A stretch of DNA of 64,000 nt. Origin: Chthonobacter albigriseus (GTDB taxonomy: Bacteria > Pseudomonadota > Alphaproteobacteria > Rhizobiales > Pleomorphomonadaceae). The notes below the pieces were generated by a model. It saw only the letters and a list, made by a program, of their open reading frames with translations, ran no database searches and was not told where the DNA came from. The DNA is taken from the NCBI RefSeq assembly GCF_013839445.1, contig NZ_JACDIT010000004.1:62001-126000 (forward strand), in the 5' to 3' direction. Position 1 is the stretch's first letter. Each line of letters starts with the position of its first letter. Below are positions 33,236-44,336 of this stretch, one piece after another. The translations under genes and the position numbers were made by a program.

Positions 33236-34663
33236 ATGGACGACACGGCCGTTCGCGATCACGTGGTGCTTCTGACCGGCAAGCTCGCCTACCCCCGGGT
33301 GGAGACGGTGATGGCCGGCATGGCACCGGACACGTTCCGCTATTCCATCCTGGACGTCGGCGTGAAGGTGGCCGCGCTGATGACCGAGGAGATCATCCGC
33401 CGCCGCGTTACCCTGCCCGCCGACGCCACGCGCGTCGTGCTGCCCGGTCGATGCCGCGCGGACCTCGATGCTCTCGCCGCCCATTTCGGCGTGCCGGTCC
33501 TGCGCGGCCCCGACGAGGTGGTGGACCTGCCGCAGTTCTTCGGCCGCGGCGCGCGGGAGCCCGACCTGTCGCGCTACGACCTCCTGATCTTCGCCGAGAT
33601 CGTGGAGGCCCCGGAAAGCAGCATCGAGCACGTCGTCGCCCGAGCGCGCGAACACCAGTCCGCGGGCGCCGACGTGATCGACATCGGCTGCCTGCCCGAT
33701 ACGCCGTTCCCCCATCTGGCCGAGCTGGTGCGCACGCTGAAGGCTGAGGGCTTCAAGGTTTCCGTCGACAGCGCCAGCGTGGACGAGTTGCGCATCGGCG
33801 CGGAGGCCGGCGCGGACTACCTGCTTTCCCTGAACGAGAACACCCTCCCTCTCGCCCGCGAGGTGGCGGCTGTACCGATCCTGGTGCCGGCAAGCCCCGG
33901 CGACCTCGACTCGCTGATCCGCGCCGCCGAACAGATGGACCGCTGGGACCTGCCCTACCTGGCGGACCCGATTCTCGACCCCATCCACTTCGGGTTTGCC
34001 GACTCGATCGTCCGCTACGTGGAGTTCCGCCGGCGGATGCCGGAGGCGCGGATGCTGATGGGAACGGGAAACCTCACCGAGCTCACCGAGGCCGACACCA
34101 CGGGCATCACCGCCACGTTGCTCGGCATCTGCTCGGAGCTGGACATCTCGGGCGTGCTGATCGTCCAGGTGAGCCCGCACACCCGCCGGACCGTGCACGA
34201 GCACGACGCCGCCCGTCGGATCATGGCCGCCGCCAAGCGCGACGGAGGGCTGCCGAAGGGGTATTCGAGCGCGCTGCTTGGCCTGCACGACCGCAAGCCC
34301 TACGCCAACACGCCCGCAGGCATCGCTATGGCGGCCGGCGAGGTGCGCGACCGGAACTTCCGGATAGAGGTCGCCGAGGATGGCGTCCACGTCTACAACC
34401 GCGACATCCACGAAATCCACACCGACGCCTTCGACTTCTTCCCCAAGTTGGGCGTCGAGACCGACGGCAGCCACGCCTTCTATCTCGGCGCGGAGATCCA
34501 GAAGGCCGAGATCGCCTATGCCCTCGGCAAGCGCTACGCCCAGGACAATCCGCTCGACTGGGGCATCTCCGCCGACCGCAAGGTGGAGGACCTGACCCGA
34601 CTGCAGGAGGCCGGGCACACGCTGGCGACCCGCAAGACCCCGCGCCGGACCGAGGAGGAATGA
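33236..34663 (+). CDS. DUF6513 dihydropteroate-synthase-like protein
   Basis: 475 residues. The N-terminal domain (about 1-140) is specific to the family. The central part (about 140-390) is DHPS-like: GADVIDIGCLPDTPFP, KVSVDSASVDELR and RMLMGTGNLTELTEAD. The C-terminal region is unlike folate DHPS. Homologues occur with H4MPT genes in methylotrophs and are thought to act at the pterin-arylamine joining step, not proven. It is distinct from the true folP at 30172 and adjoins the DUF447 gene by ATGA. Confidence 0.82.
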   Translation: MDDTAVRDHVVLLTGKLAYPRVETVMAGMAPDTFRYSILDVGVKVAALMTEEIIRRRVTLPADATRVVLPGRCRADLDALAAHFGVPVLRGPDEVVDLPQFFGRGAREPDLSRYDLLIFAEIVEAPESSIEHVVARAREHQSAGADVIDIGCLPDTPFPHLAELVRTLKAEGFKVSVDSASVDELRIGAEAGADYLLSLNENTLPLAREVAAVPILVPASPGDLDSLIRAAEQMDRWDLPYLADPILDPIHFGFADSIVRYVEFRRRMPEARMLMGTGNLTELTEADTTGITATLLGICSELDISGVLIVQVSPHTRRTVHEHDAARRIMAAAKRDGGLPKGYSSALLGLHDRKPYANTPAGIAMAAGEVRDRNFRIEVAEDGVHVYNRDIHEIHTDAFDFFPKLGVETDGSHAFYLGAEIQKAEIAYALGKRYAQDNPLDWGISADRKVEDLTRLQEAGHTLATRKTPRRTEEE

Positions 34664-35226
34664 TGCCGTTCATCCTGGAGACGATCGTCGCCACCAAGAA
34701 CACCGACGGCAGCTTTCACGTACGCCCCTATGGCCTGCACCGGGACGGCGACGACTGGATCTTCCTGCCGTTCCGCCCCTCGCCGGCGATCGAGAACCTG
34801 GCGCGCCACCCCTTCCTGGTGGTGTCCGCCCCTTCGGACGTCCGTGTGATCGCGGGCTTCCTGACCGGACGGGGCGACTGGCCGACCGTCCCGGCCGACA
34901 GGGTCGACGGGGTGCGGCTGGCGGATACCACCGGGCACATGGAACTGGAGGCCGTGTCCTTCGAGGATCACGAGCAGCGTCCTCGGTTCCGCTGCCGGGT
35001 CGTGCACCAGGTGGCGCACCGGCCGTTCCTGGGGTTCAACAGGGCACAGGCCGCAGTGCTGGAGGCCGCCATCCTGTCCACCCGTCTCGGCATGCTTCCG
35101 GCCGAGAAGGTCGACAGCGAGATCACATATTTGAGAATTGCGATAGAAAAGTGCGCCGGGCCCGAGGAATTGGAGGCCTGGAGCTGGCTTATGCAGCGGA
35201 TCGAGGACTATCGGAACGCTCAGTAA
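34660..35226 (+). CDS. DUF447-domain protein of the H4MPT gene set
   Basis: 188 residues, beginning ILETIVATKNTDGSFHVRPYG and with the DVRVIAGFLTGRGDWP stretch. This is a split-barrel flavin-binding-like domain (DUF447) followed by a helical C-terminal half (FNRAQAAVLEAAILSTRL). Homologues accompany H4MPT biosynthesis; biochemistry unknown. The start overlaps the previous stop and it ends the seven-gene run. An AT-rich stretch follows. Confidence 0.82.
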   Translation: MMPFILETIVATKNTDGSFHVRPYGLHRDGDDWIFLPFRPSPAIENLARHPFLVVSAPSDVRVIAGFLTGRGDWPTVPADRVDGVRLADTTGHMELEAVSFEDHEQRPRFRCRVVHQVAHRPFLGFNRAQAAVLEAAILSTRLGMLPAEKVDSEITYLRIAIEKCAGPEELEAWSWLMQRIEDYRNAQ

Positions 35227-35359
35227 ACCTTAACAGCGCGTATTTCATTTAAAGAGAGCGTGTTGCCCGCGAGCCGATTTAACTAGAATTCGCAAACGCG
35301 CTTTATCTCACATTCTAATTAGATATGAATGGGGCCGACCACGGAGTTGGGAGGTTCCC

Positions 35360-35569
35360 ATGTTGCTCACCCGCCACGATCTGTCCGACAATCAGTTCGA
35401 ACTGCTTGTCTTCATCACCAAGCAGAGCGTGCGCTCGGTCCAGACCGACCCGGTGAACAAGCTGGTGGACCTCGGCCTGATTTGCCACCGCGACGGCTAC
35501 CTGCGCGCCACCCACTCGGCCTGGTCGCTGCTCCTGTGCGGCGCCACCCGCCTCGCCCCGGCCGAGTGA
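35360..35569 (+). CDS. Hypothetical protein, 69 aa
   Basis: GGGAGG seven bases before the ATG is a strong ribosome site. The protein has a helix-turn-helix-like layout (LSDNQFELLVFITKQSV, then LVDLGLICHRDGYLRATH), reminiscent of small winged-helix fragments, but I do not recognise a family. The preceding 100 bases are AT-rich and look like a promoter. Confidence 0.55.
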   Translation: MLLTRHDLSDNQFELLVFITKQSVRSVQTDPVNKLVDLGLICHRDGYLRATHSAWSLLLCGATRLAPAE

Positions 35570-35734
35570 AGCCGACACCCTCCGGTCGCAGAACAGACGC
35601 GACACGGAGCTTGTGTGTTTCGGACGTTGTCGCCTGAGGAAACGAATTCCACCGATGGGGGATTGCCGCCCTCCCCCCTCCCCGGCTTAAGCTCTTCGAA
35701 AGCCCGCCAAGGGCATGCGTGAGAGCGGCCGCGA

Positions 35735-37168
35735 ATGACCAAGCCCGACGACACCACCGCCTACCTGTCGGGCGCCGAGGCGCTCCGCCTCTTCAAAGCC
35801 AAGTCCCTGTCTCCACTCGAGTATCTCGAGGCCTGCATCGCCCGGGCCGAGGCCGTAGAGCCGACCGTCAACGCCATCGCGGACCGGTTCTACGAGGCCG
35901 CCCGCAAAGCGGCGGCCATGGCCACGGACCGCTACGCGGGCGGCGCGCCCACCGGCCCGCTCGATGGCTTGCCGCTGGCGGTGAAGGAAGCCGACAAGCT
36001 GGCCGGTACCCGCCGCCCCAACGGCTCCCTCATCCACAAGGACCGGGTCGACAGCGACACCGCCCCGGTGGTCGAGCGGCTTCTGGCCGCCGGCGCGATC
36101 CCGCACATGAAGACCACCGTGCCCGAGTTCTGCATCCTCGGCGCCACCCACTCCCGGCTCTACGGCGTGACCCGCAACCCCTGGAATCCGGACTTCGGAC
36201 CGGGCGGCTCCTCCGGCGGGTCCGGCGCCGTGCTGGCGACCGGCGGCTCGCCGCTGGCGACGGGATCGGACATCGGCGGATCGATCCGGATCCCCGCATC
36301 GGCCTGCGGCGTGGTCGGCTACAAGCCTCCCTACGGGCGCAACCCGGCGCCCTCCGGCTCCAACCTCGACACCTACTGCCACTACGGTGTGATGTCCCGC
36401 ACGGTTATCGATACGGCGCTGATGCAGAACGTGGTTTCCGGTCGCCACCCGCGCGACATCGCCAGCCTTGCCGACCGTGTGGTGGTGCCGACTGAAGCCC
36501 CCGCGAACCTCAGGGGCAAGCGGATCGCCTATTCCATCGATCTCGGCGCCTATGAGGTCGACCACGGCGTCGCAGCGGCAACGCGGCAGGCGATCCAGGT
36601 CCTTCGCGACCTTGGCGCCGTCGTGGAGGAGGTAGAGACCGGCTGGACCAGCGAGATCACCCGTGCGGCCGAGCGATACTTCGCCCACGGCTGGGGCAAC
36701 ACCATGTCGAAAGACTTCGAGCGCGACCGCACGTTCATGACGGGCTATGCGATCGACTACATCCTGGCGGCCAAGAGCGCCACGCCGGAGGACTACCACT
36801 ACGCCCGCACCGTCGAGGCGCAGATGTACGACCGCTTCGGCCCGATGATGGAAGGCTACGACGCCTTCGTCTGCCCGACGCTGGCGCTGCCGAGCGTTCC
36901 CGCCGAGTTCCACCCGCTGAAGACGCCGCTGGTGTTCAACGGCGTGGAGAAGATCGTCAGCGACGACGACTGGGCGATGACAACGCCCTTCAACACGTTG
37001 AGCCGGCTGCCGGTCCTGTCGGTGCCGAGCGGCATGCACGAAACCGGCGTTCCGACCGGCATCCAGATCGTCGGCCGCGCCTACGACGACGTCTCGGTGT
37101 TCCAGGTCGGGCTGGCCTACGAGCAGGCCTTCCCCTGGCTCCAGGCCGGTAACCGGCCTCTCGCCTGA
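35735..37168 (+). CDS. Amidase (amidase signature family)
   Basis: 477 residues. The Ser-Ser-Lys triad is visible: Lys84 (LAVKEADK), the GGSSGGSG stretch (157-164) and Ser183 in GSDIGGSIRIPASACG. The family hydrolyses amides such as indoleacetamide, glutamine or cyclic imide products; substrate unknown here. It lies 32 bases ahead of an amidohydrolase and then a polyamine-type ABC importer, so a salvage pathway for an imported amide or amine is likely. Confidence 0.9.
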   Translation: MTKPDDTTAYLSGAEALRLFKAKSLSPLEYLEACIARAEAVEPTVNAIADRFYEAARKAAAMATDRYAGGAPTGPLDGLPLAVKEADKLAGTRRPNGSLIHKDRVDSDTAPVVERLLAAGAIPHMKTTVPEFCILGATHSRLYGVTRNPWNPDFGPGGSSGGSGAVLATGGSPLATGSDIGGSIRIPASACGVVGYKPPYGRNPAPSGSNLDTYCHYGVMSRTVIDTALMQNVVSGRHPRDIASLADRVVVPTEAPANLRGKRIAYSIDLGAYEVDHGVAAATRQAIQVLRDLGAVVEEVETGWTSEITRAAERYFAHGWGNTMSKDFERDRTFMTGYAIDYILAAKSATPEDYHYARTVEAQMYDRFGPMMEGYDAFVCPTLALPSVPAEFHPLKTPLVFNGVEKIVSDDDWAMTTPFNTLSRLPVLSVPSGMHETGVPTGIQIVGRAYDDVSVFQVGLAYEQAFPWLQAGNRPLA

Positions 37169-37200
37169 TCCACGTCGACAAGCCCAAGGAAGAGCCCCTG

Positions 37201-38865
37201 ATGAACAACGCCGATCTGGTTATCGTCAACGGCCGGGTGAGGACCGTGGATCCCTCGAAACCCTTCGCCGAAGCGGTCGCCATTCTGGGGAACCGGATCG
37301 CCGCGGTGGGCGACAATGCCGAAATTCTCGCGCTGAAGGGCTCGGCCACCCGTGTGTTCGACGCAGCCGGCCGCACCGTGCTGCCCGGCTTCGTGGAAAG
37401 CCATCTCCATGTCTTCCCGGGCGGGTTGGAGCTGGACCACTGCGACCTCTCCGGCGTGCGCGGGGTCTTCGCGGTATCGGAGAAGATCCGCGGCTACGTC
37501 GCCACCCGGCCCGGTTCGGACCTGGTGATCGGCCAGGCGGCCGACTACACCATGCTCTCCGACCAGGCGATCACCACCCGGCAGGACCTCGATGCCATCC
37601 TGCCGGACCGCCCGCTGCTCCTGTTCGCACCCGACCACCACACCGCCTGGGCGAACACCGCGGCGCTTGCGGCAGCGGGGATCCTGCACGGCAAGCCGGT
37701 CGGCGTCGGCAACGAGATCGTCATGGCGCCGGACGGAACGGCGAGCGGCGAACTACGCGAGGGCGAAGCCTTCGGGCCGGTGCTGGCCCTCTCCAAGGTC
37801 GGCACCCGCGTCCGCCAGGGCCTGACCAACGGCGGCGAGCCGGAACCGCCGACGCCGGAGGAACGGGCGGCCGACCGCGCAGTGATGAAACGCGGGCTGG
37901 AACACCTTGCCCGGCACGGCATCACCAGCTTCCACAACATGGACGGCAACTTCTACCAGCTGGAGCTGATCGACGAGCTGATCGAGGCCGGCGACTTCAT
38001 CTGCCGCGCCCGGGTGCCGATGCACTTCGTCGACGCCATGCCGATCGAGGCGCTGGAGAAGGCGAGCGCCATGACGGCCAGGTACGACAGCGACCGCCTG
38101 CGCTCAGGCTTCGTCAAGCTGTTCATGGACGGCGTCATCGACAGCGGCACGGCGGCCATGCTGGAGGACTACGCCGACCGGCCCGGCTGGCGCGGCGACC
38201 CGCTGTTCACCGCCGAGCGCTTCAACGCCATCGCGACCGAGGCGGACCGGCGCGGCCTGCAGATCGCCGTCCACGCCATCGGCGACAGGGCCGTGCGCAT
38301 GGTCCTGGACGGTTACGAAGCCGCCCGCAAGGCCAATGGAGTCCGCGACAGTCGGCACCGGATCGAGCACATCGAGGTGATCCACCCCGACGACATCCCC
38401 CGTCTCGTCGACTACGGCGTGATGGCCTCCATGCAGCCGCCGCACCCGCCCGGCGCGGGCAACTTCCCGCTGGAACCGACGGTCTCCAAGATCGGCGAGC
38501 ACCGCTGGCCGTGGGCCTACGCCTGGAACACCATCCGCGATGCAGGCGGCCGGCTCGTCTTCGCCAGCGACTGGCCGGTCTCGCCGGTCAGCGTCACCGA
38601 AGGCATCCAGGCGGCGGTGACACGGCCGTCGTGGAAGGAGGGCCTGCGTGATCACAGGCAAACCCTGGACCAGGCCATCGCCGGCTACACCATCGACGGC
38701 GCCTACACCGAGTTCATGGAAGACCGGAAGGGCATGCTGAAGCCGGGGTATCTGGCCGACGTGGTCGTTTTGTCGGGCGATATCGATGCCACGCCCCCGC
38801 AGGAGATCGGCGGTCTTCAGGTCGCCCTCACCGTGTGCGACGGCATCGTGACATGGGAAGGTTGA
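37201..38865 (+). CDS. Amidohydrolase family 3 (YtcJ-like)
   Basis: 554 residues. The metal-binding His pair lies in LPGFVESHLHVFPGG. Later ligands appear in IAVHAIGDRAV and HRIEHIEVIHP, and the metal-stabilising Asp in VFASDWPVSP. These are characteristic of Amidohydro_3 proteins. Substrate unknown. The start at 37201 follows an AAGGAAGAG site. It probably works with the amidase next door. Confidence 0.9.
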   Translation: MNNADLVIVNGRVRTVDPSKPFAEAVAILGNRIAAVGDNAEILALKGSATRVFDAAGRTVLPGFVESHLHVFPGGLELDHCDLSGVRGVFAVSEKIRGYVATRPGSDLVIGQAADYTMLSDQAITTRQDLDAILPDRPLLLFAPDHHTAWANTAALAAAGILHGKPVGVGNEIVMAPDGTASGELREGEAFGPVLALSKVGTRVRQGLTNGGEPEPPTPEERAADRAVMKRGLEHLARHGITSFHNMDGNFYQLELIDELIEAGDFICRARVPMHFVDAMPIEALEKASAMTARYDSDRLRSGFVKLFMDGVIDSGTAAMLEDYADRPGWRGDPLFTAERFNAIATEADRRGLQIAVHAIGDRAVRMVLDGYEAARKANGVRDSRHRIEHIEVIHPDDIPRLVDYGVMASMQPPHPPGAGNFPLEPTVSKIGEHRWPWAYAWNTIRDAGGRLVFASDWPVSPVSVTEGIQAAVTRPSWKEGLRDHRQTLDQAIAGYTIDGAYTEFMEDRKGMLKPGYLADVVVLSGDIDATPPQEIGGLQVALTVCDGIVTWEG

Positions 38866-38984
38866 GCAGCTGAACCGCCGATTGGTATGTGATCACAAAC
38901 ATCGGCCGAACACCATTTGCACACTTGCGCAGCAGCCTTGTTTACGGGCAGTCTTCCTGGAACAACGATATCGGGGGCGAGCGG

Positions 38985-40085
<1,101 letters not shown>

Positions 40086-40088
40086 CCG

Positions 40089-41012
40089 ATGAGCGCGCTG
40101 CAACGCTCGACCGCCAAACGCGACGCCGGCATCGACCGGGTGAGCCGGCTGCTGACCTTGCCGTCGCTGGCCATCATCTTCGTCTTCGGTATCCTGCCGC
40201 TGGTGATCATGCTGGTCTATTCGTTCCTGAAGCCGGCAGCCTACGGCGGCGTGGAATGGGAGTTCTCCACCGAGGCCTACGTCTCGTTCTTCTTCACGCA
40301 GGACATCTTCGACGAGACGCTGACCTTCAATCCGGACTATCTCTCGATCTACCTGCGCTCCTTCGTCTTCGCCGTGGGGACGATGATCGCCTGCCTGCTG
40401 CTCGGCTTCCCGACCGCCTACTTCATCGCCACGCGGCCCGCGCACCAGCGCCAATGGTGGCTGCTCCTGGTGACGATTCCTTTCTGGTCCAACCTCCTGA
40501 TCCGCACCGTGGCGATCATGCTGATCATCCGCGACGAAGGCCTGGTGAACCACTGGCTGATCAACCTCGGGGTCATCGACCGTCCGATCGTGATGCTCTA
40601 CACCAACTTCGCCATCGTGCTCGGGCTGTTCTACAGCTTCTTCCCCTTCATGGTGCTGCCGCTCTACACCTCCCTGGAGAAGCTGGATTTCCGCCTCGTG
40701 GAGGCCGGCTTCGACCTCTACGCGACCCGCGGCCGGGTGCTCCGGCGCATCATCATCCCGCTCGCCAAGCCCGGCATCGTGGCGGGCTGCCTGCTGGTGT
40801 TCATTCCAGCGCTCGGCGCCTATGTGACGCCGCTGATCCTCGGCGGCGGCACGCACCTGATGATCGGCGATCTCATCGCCCAGCAGTTCGGCTCCAGCCG
40901 CAACTGGCCGCTCGGCGCGGCGCAGGCGCTGATCCTGATGTCCGGCGTGCTGGTGGCGCTGTTCTTCTATGCCCGCAACACCGCCGGCAAGGGGGTGGGC
41001 CATGGCCGGTAG
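40089..41012 (+). CDS. Polyamine-type ABC transporter permease (PotB-like)
   Basis: 307 residues with about six membrane helices. The EAA loop reads EAGFDLYATRGRVLRRIIIP, the contact with the ATPase. SFLKPAAYGG and the LPLYTSLEKLD region fit the PotB/PotH family. It overlaps the next permease by 11 bases. Confidence 0.92.
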   Translation: MSALQRSTAKRDAGIDRVSRLLTLPSLAIIFVFGILPLVIMLVYSFLKPAAYGGVEWEFSTEAYVSFFFTQDIFDETLTFNPDYLSIYLRSFVFAVGTMIACLLLGFPTAYFIATRPAHQRQWWLLLVTIPFWSNLLIRTVAIMLIIRDEGLVNHWLINLGVIDRPIVMLYTNFAIVLGLFYSFFPFMVLPLYTSLEKLDFRLVEAGFDLYATRGRVLRRIIIPLAKPGIVAGCLLVFIPALGAYVTPLILGGGTHLMIGDLIAQQFGSSRNWPLGAAQALILMSGVLVALFFYARNTAGKGVGHGR

Positions 41013-41808
41013 GGGCACCGACGTCCGCCGCCAGCCCGGCTTCGGATTGATCGCCGGCCTCTGCCTGACGATCCTCTATGCGCCGATCCTGGTGCTGGTG
41101 ATCTTCGCCTTCAACGCCAACTCGATCGTCAGCATCTGGACGGGCGTATCGTTGGACTGGTTCGCCAAGGCGCTCGACAACGAAGGCTTCCACCAGGCGG
41201 CTACCAACACGATGATCGTGTCGATCACCGCCACCATCATTGCCACGATGGCCGCGACGGCGGCGGCTCTCGGCACCACGCGGGTGCGATCCTGGCGTGG
41301 CCAGAGTGCCGCCTACATGACCATCAGCCTGCCGCTGATGGTGCCCGAGATCATCACCGCGGTGGCGACGCTCTCCTTCTTCGCGCTCGTCGCCTCGGTG
41401 TTCGGGATCAACCTCGGCCTCGGCAACCTGATCGTCGCCCACACGGTGTTCTGCATCCCGTTCGCCTACATGCCGATCCGGGCGCGGCTGGAGGACATGG
41501 ACCTGACGCTGGACCACGCGGCCGCCGACCTCTACGCGACGCCCTGGATGACCTTCCGGCGTGTGACACTGCCGCTGCTGGCGCCCGGCATCGTCTCGGG
41601 CGCGGCGCTCGCCTTCATCGTCTCCTTTGACGACTTCACCATCAGCCAACTCGTGGCCGGACCCGGACAGCAGACGCTGCCGGTGTTCATCTGGTCGATG
41701 ACGCGTCGGCCGATGACGCCCGAACTCAACGCCATGTGCGCGATCCTCCTGGGGATCTCGATACTCTTCATTTCCTTCTCGGCACTGATCGGCCAGAGAC
41801 GCCGCTAG
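41002..41808 (+). CDS. Polyamine-type ABC transporter permease (PotC-like)
   Basis: 268 residues, about six helices. The EAA loop is DHAAADLYATPWMTFRRVTLP, and VSFDDFTISQLVAGPG is a PotC/PotI hallmark. The ATG at 41002 overlaps the end of the first permease gene, so translation is coupled. It forms the heterodimeric channel with PotB. Confidence 0.92.
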   Translation: MAGRGTDVRRQPGFGLIAGLCLTILYAPILVLVIFAFNANSIVSIWTGVSLDWFAKALDNEGFHQAATNTMIVSITATIIATMAATAAALGTTRVRSWRGQSAAYMTISLPLMVPEIITAVATLSFFALVASVFGINLGLGNLIVAHTVFCIPFAYMPIRARLEDMDLTLDHAAADLYATPWMTFRRVTLPLLAPGIVSGAALAFIVSFDDFTISQLVAGPGQQTLPVFIWSMTRRPMTPELNAMCAILLGISILFISFSALIGQRRR

Positions 41809-41837
41809 CTGCCGGGCGGATTGCTCGGAGGTGGACC

Positions 41838-42860
41838 ATGACAAGAACGATACTGGCAACGACCGCGATCTGGACACTGATCACCGCGCCGGCTCTCGCA
41901 GCCGGAGAGCTCCACATCTACAACTGGGGCGATTACACCAGCCCCAAGCTGATCGAGAAGTTCGAGAAGGAATTCGACGTCAAGGTGACGCTCGACAGCT
42001 ACGACAGCAACGAGACGATGCTGGCCAAGGTGCGCGCCGGCAACTCCGGCTTCGACATCGTGGTGCCGTCCGATTACACCGTGAAGGTGATGATCGACGA
42101 AGGTCTTCTTGAGGAGACCAAGCCGAACGAGATGGCGAATTTCAAGCACATGATCCCGAAGTTTGTGGACGTCTACTGGGATCCGGGCCGCAACTACACG
42201 GTTCCCTGGCAGTTCGGCCTGACGACCTACGCCGTCAACACGGACAAGTACAAGGGCCCGATGGACTCCATCAGCCTGCTCTTCGCCCCGCCGGAGGAGC
42301 TGAAGGGCCGCATCAACGTGCTCGACGACATGAACTCGCTGATCCACGCCGCCGAGCGTTTTGTCGGCGTCGACCGCTGCACGTCGAACAAGGAAGACCT
42401 GAAGAAGGTCAACGACGCGCTCTTGGCCGCCAAGCCCTACTGGCGCACCATGTCCTACGACACCATCACCAAGATCACCTCCGGCGACGTCGACGTGACG
42501 CAGACCTGGAACGGCGCCGCCTACCGCATGCGCCAGCAGATCCCGGCCATCAAGTTCGCCATGACCAAGGAAGTGATGGAAGGCTGGATGGACAACGTTT
42601 CGGTGCTGAAGGGCGCCGCCAACGTGGAGAACGCCAAGCTCTTCCAGAACTTCATCATGGCGCCCGAGAATGCCGCGCTGATCTCCGAGTTCGCCGGCTA
42701 CGATAACGGCATCGAGGGCAGCAAGGCCTTCCTCCCGCCGGAGTTCGCCTCCGCGCCGGAGATCAACATGCCGGAGGGCGCCACCTCCGAATTCGTGCCG
42801 CCCTGCCCGAAGGAGGTCGTCGAGATCTACAACAAGATCTGGACCAACCTGAAGAAGTGA
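41838..42860 (+). CDS. Polyamine-type ABC transporter substrate-binding protein (PotD/PotF-like)
   Basis: 340 residues. Signal peptide about 1-22 (AIWTLITAPALA). The mature start ELHIYNWGDYTSPKLIEKF is typical of PotD/PotF proteins, which bind putrescine or spermidine in the periplasm. Acidic residues for amine binding are spread through the sequence. CGGAGG precedes the ATG. It ends the operon and is followed by a strong terminator. Substrate not certain. Confidence 0.92.
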   Translation: MTRTILATTAIWTLITAPALAAGELHIYNWGDYTSPKLIEKFEKEFDVKVTLDSYDSNETMLAKVRAGNSGFDIVVPSDYTVKVMIDEGLLEETKPNEMANFKHMIPKFVDVYWDPGRNYTVPWQFGLTTYAVNTDKYKGPMDSISLLFAPPEELKGRINVLDDMNSLIHAAERFVGVDRCTSNKEDLKKVNDALLAAKPYWRTMSYDTITKITSGDVDVTQTWNGAAYRMRQQIPAIKFAMTKEVMEGWMDNVSVLKGAANVENAKLFQNFIMAPENAALISEFAGYDNGIEGSKAFLPPEFASAPEINMPEGATSEFVPPCPKEVVEIYNKIWTNLKK

Positions 42861-42884
42861 GCTGCACGGCCACGACGTGACCAG

Positions 42885-42909
42885 GGGCGGAGGGAAACCT
42901 CCGCCCTTT
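42885..42909 (+). terminator. Intrinsic terminator of the ABC operon
   Basis: GGGCGGAGG pairs exactly with CCTCCGCCC around a GAAA tetraloop, followed by TTT. It lies 25 bases after the binding-protein stop. Confidence 0.85.
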
Positions 42910-42957
42910 GGCGTTTCTGCGGTCTCGTGATGACGGCCGGATCGGCGTAGAACGCGG

Positions 42958-43812
42958 TCAGTTGCCCGCGGCGGTGGCGACGACGGAAGCGTTGTCCTGC
43001 AGCCACTGGTCGGCGAGCTGCGTCGCCTTGCGGCGCAGATCCTCGTTGGCGAGCGAGAAGGCCTGCTCGTGGGCGGCACGGATCGTGCCGTCGTCGCGAC
43101 CGGTGGTCTGCGCCGACTTGAGCGCAATGGTGAGCCACATCAGCCCGTGCACCGGGTTGGGCTCGATCTCCTCGCCGAAGAACAGCATCTGGCCGAGGCG
43201 GGCCTGCGCCTCGACCTGGCCCTTGCGGGCGGCGAGCAGGAACCAGCGGGCGGCCTGGCGCGGATCGCGCTCGCCGCCAACGCCGGCGAAATACATGTCG
43301 CCAAGCTTGGTCTGCGCCAGCGCGTCGCCGAAGTAGGAGGCGGCGTAGGTGAAGATCTCGCGGGCGCGGCCGACGTTCGGCTCGACGCCCGAGTTGGCGA
43401 TGCCGGTGAGATAGTAGGAGCCGATCTCGACGAAGGCGTTGGCAATGAACGGCGCCTGCGGCGAGGTCGGGCTGTCCTCGGCGTGGACGGCGACGATCTG
43501 GTTGAAATATTCGAAGGCCTTCAGGTCGTCCTCGGCCACGCCGTCGCCGGCGGCATACATCCGCCCGAGCTTCCACTGCGCGGCCGGATGGCCCTTCTCC
43601 GCGGCGATCTGCAGCCCGTCGAGGGCGGTCGCCGTGTCGCCGGCGTAGTAGGCGCGGGTGCCTTCGCGGAAGACTTCCTCGGTGCTGACATCGCAGCAGG
43701 GCACGGCGCGATTGGGCGCGACATCGAAGGCAGCGGCGGGCCCGGACAGGGCGAGCGTCGCCGCCACGGCGGACGCCAGACCGAGGATGTGAACGCGTTC
43801 GACCTTCACCAT
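42958..43812 (-). CDS. exoR: ExoR-like periplasmic Sel1-repeat regulator
   Basis: 284 residues. Signal peptide about 1-30 (ILGLASAVAATLALSGPAAA). Sel1 repeats run from about 45: GLQIAAEKGHPAAQWKLGRM, YAAGDGVAEDDLKAFEYF, later KLGDMYFAGVGGERDPRQAA. The end AHEQAFSLANEDLRRKATQLA matches rhizobial ExoR closely. ExoR holds the ExoS/ChvG sensor inactive and controls exopolysaccharide and motility. The sensor and regulator genes are not in the window. Converges on the ABC operon terminator. Confidence 0.85.
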   Translation of the reverse strand: MVKVERVHILGLASAVAATLALSGPAAAFDVAPNRAVPCCDVSTEEVFREGTRAYYAGDTATALDGLQIAAEKGHPAAQWKLGRMYAAGDGVAEDDLKAFEYFNQIVAVHAEDSPTSPQAPFIANAFVEIGSYYLTGIANSGVEPNVGRAREIFTYAASYFGDALAQTKLGDMYFAGVGGERDPRQAARWFLLAARKGQVEAQARLGQMLFFGEEIEPNPVHGLMWLTIALKSAQTTGRDDGTIRAAHEQAFSLANEDLRRKATQLADQWLQDNASVVATAAGN

Positions 43813-44336
43813 GACCGCCTGCTCAGAGCACCCGGAACCGGCCCGGGCTCGATACCGCACGGGACAGGAACCGCTTCGGCCCACCCCGCCCCGTTGTCAG
43901 CGGATCCTTGCCGGGGACCCGTAAATTTCCCGTTTGTTCTGTCGACCGACGACGGAACGCCCGGACTCTCGTATGCCATTCCGGCGAATTCGGGACTGCG
44001 AAAAATCGCGCCCGGCATCCGCCGTTTATCCACGAGTCTGAATGGGTTCGGAGCGTTTCCGCAGGTACCGCTCGAGCTTGCGTTTTTGGCGAGGATAAGG
44101 CCGAAACGGCCGATTTCGGCCGATCTCACCGCCCCGCCTGGGCATCGCCCCGCCCGGTCTCCCCACACACTCATGTCCCACTCGACCCGTACGCCGCATC
44201 CCGAAGTGCCGGCACGCTCACGCCGGATCGTGGCTGAAACACGGCATCTCCGGCCGTCCGTCGGGAGCAGCCAGCATTTGAATCGGTTCGTGTGGCGGAA
44301 TCGTCACATCCTGCAGCCGGCCGCGGGGAACGCGAA
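43813..44336. other. Intergenic region between exoR and the H4MPT-linked gene
   Basis: 524 bases. It must contain the exoR promoter and the 3' region of the upstream minus-strand gene. I see no supported gene on either strand and no strong hairpin. Confidence 0.45.

Noticed and set aside
33236-34663. Second folP
   Set aside because: Only the central part is DHPS-like; a long N-terminal domain and position with H4MPT genes mark it as DUF6513.
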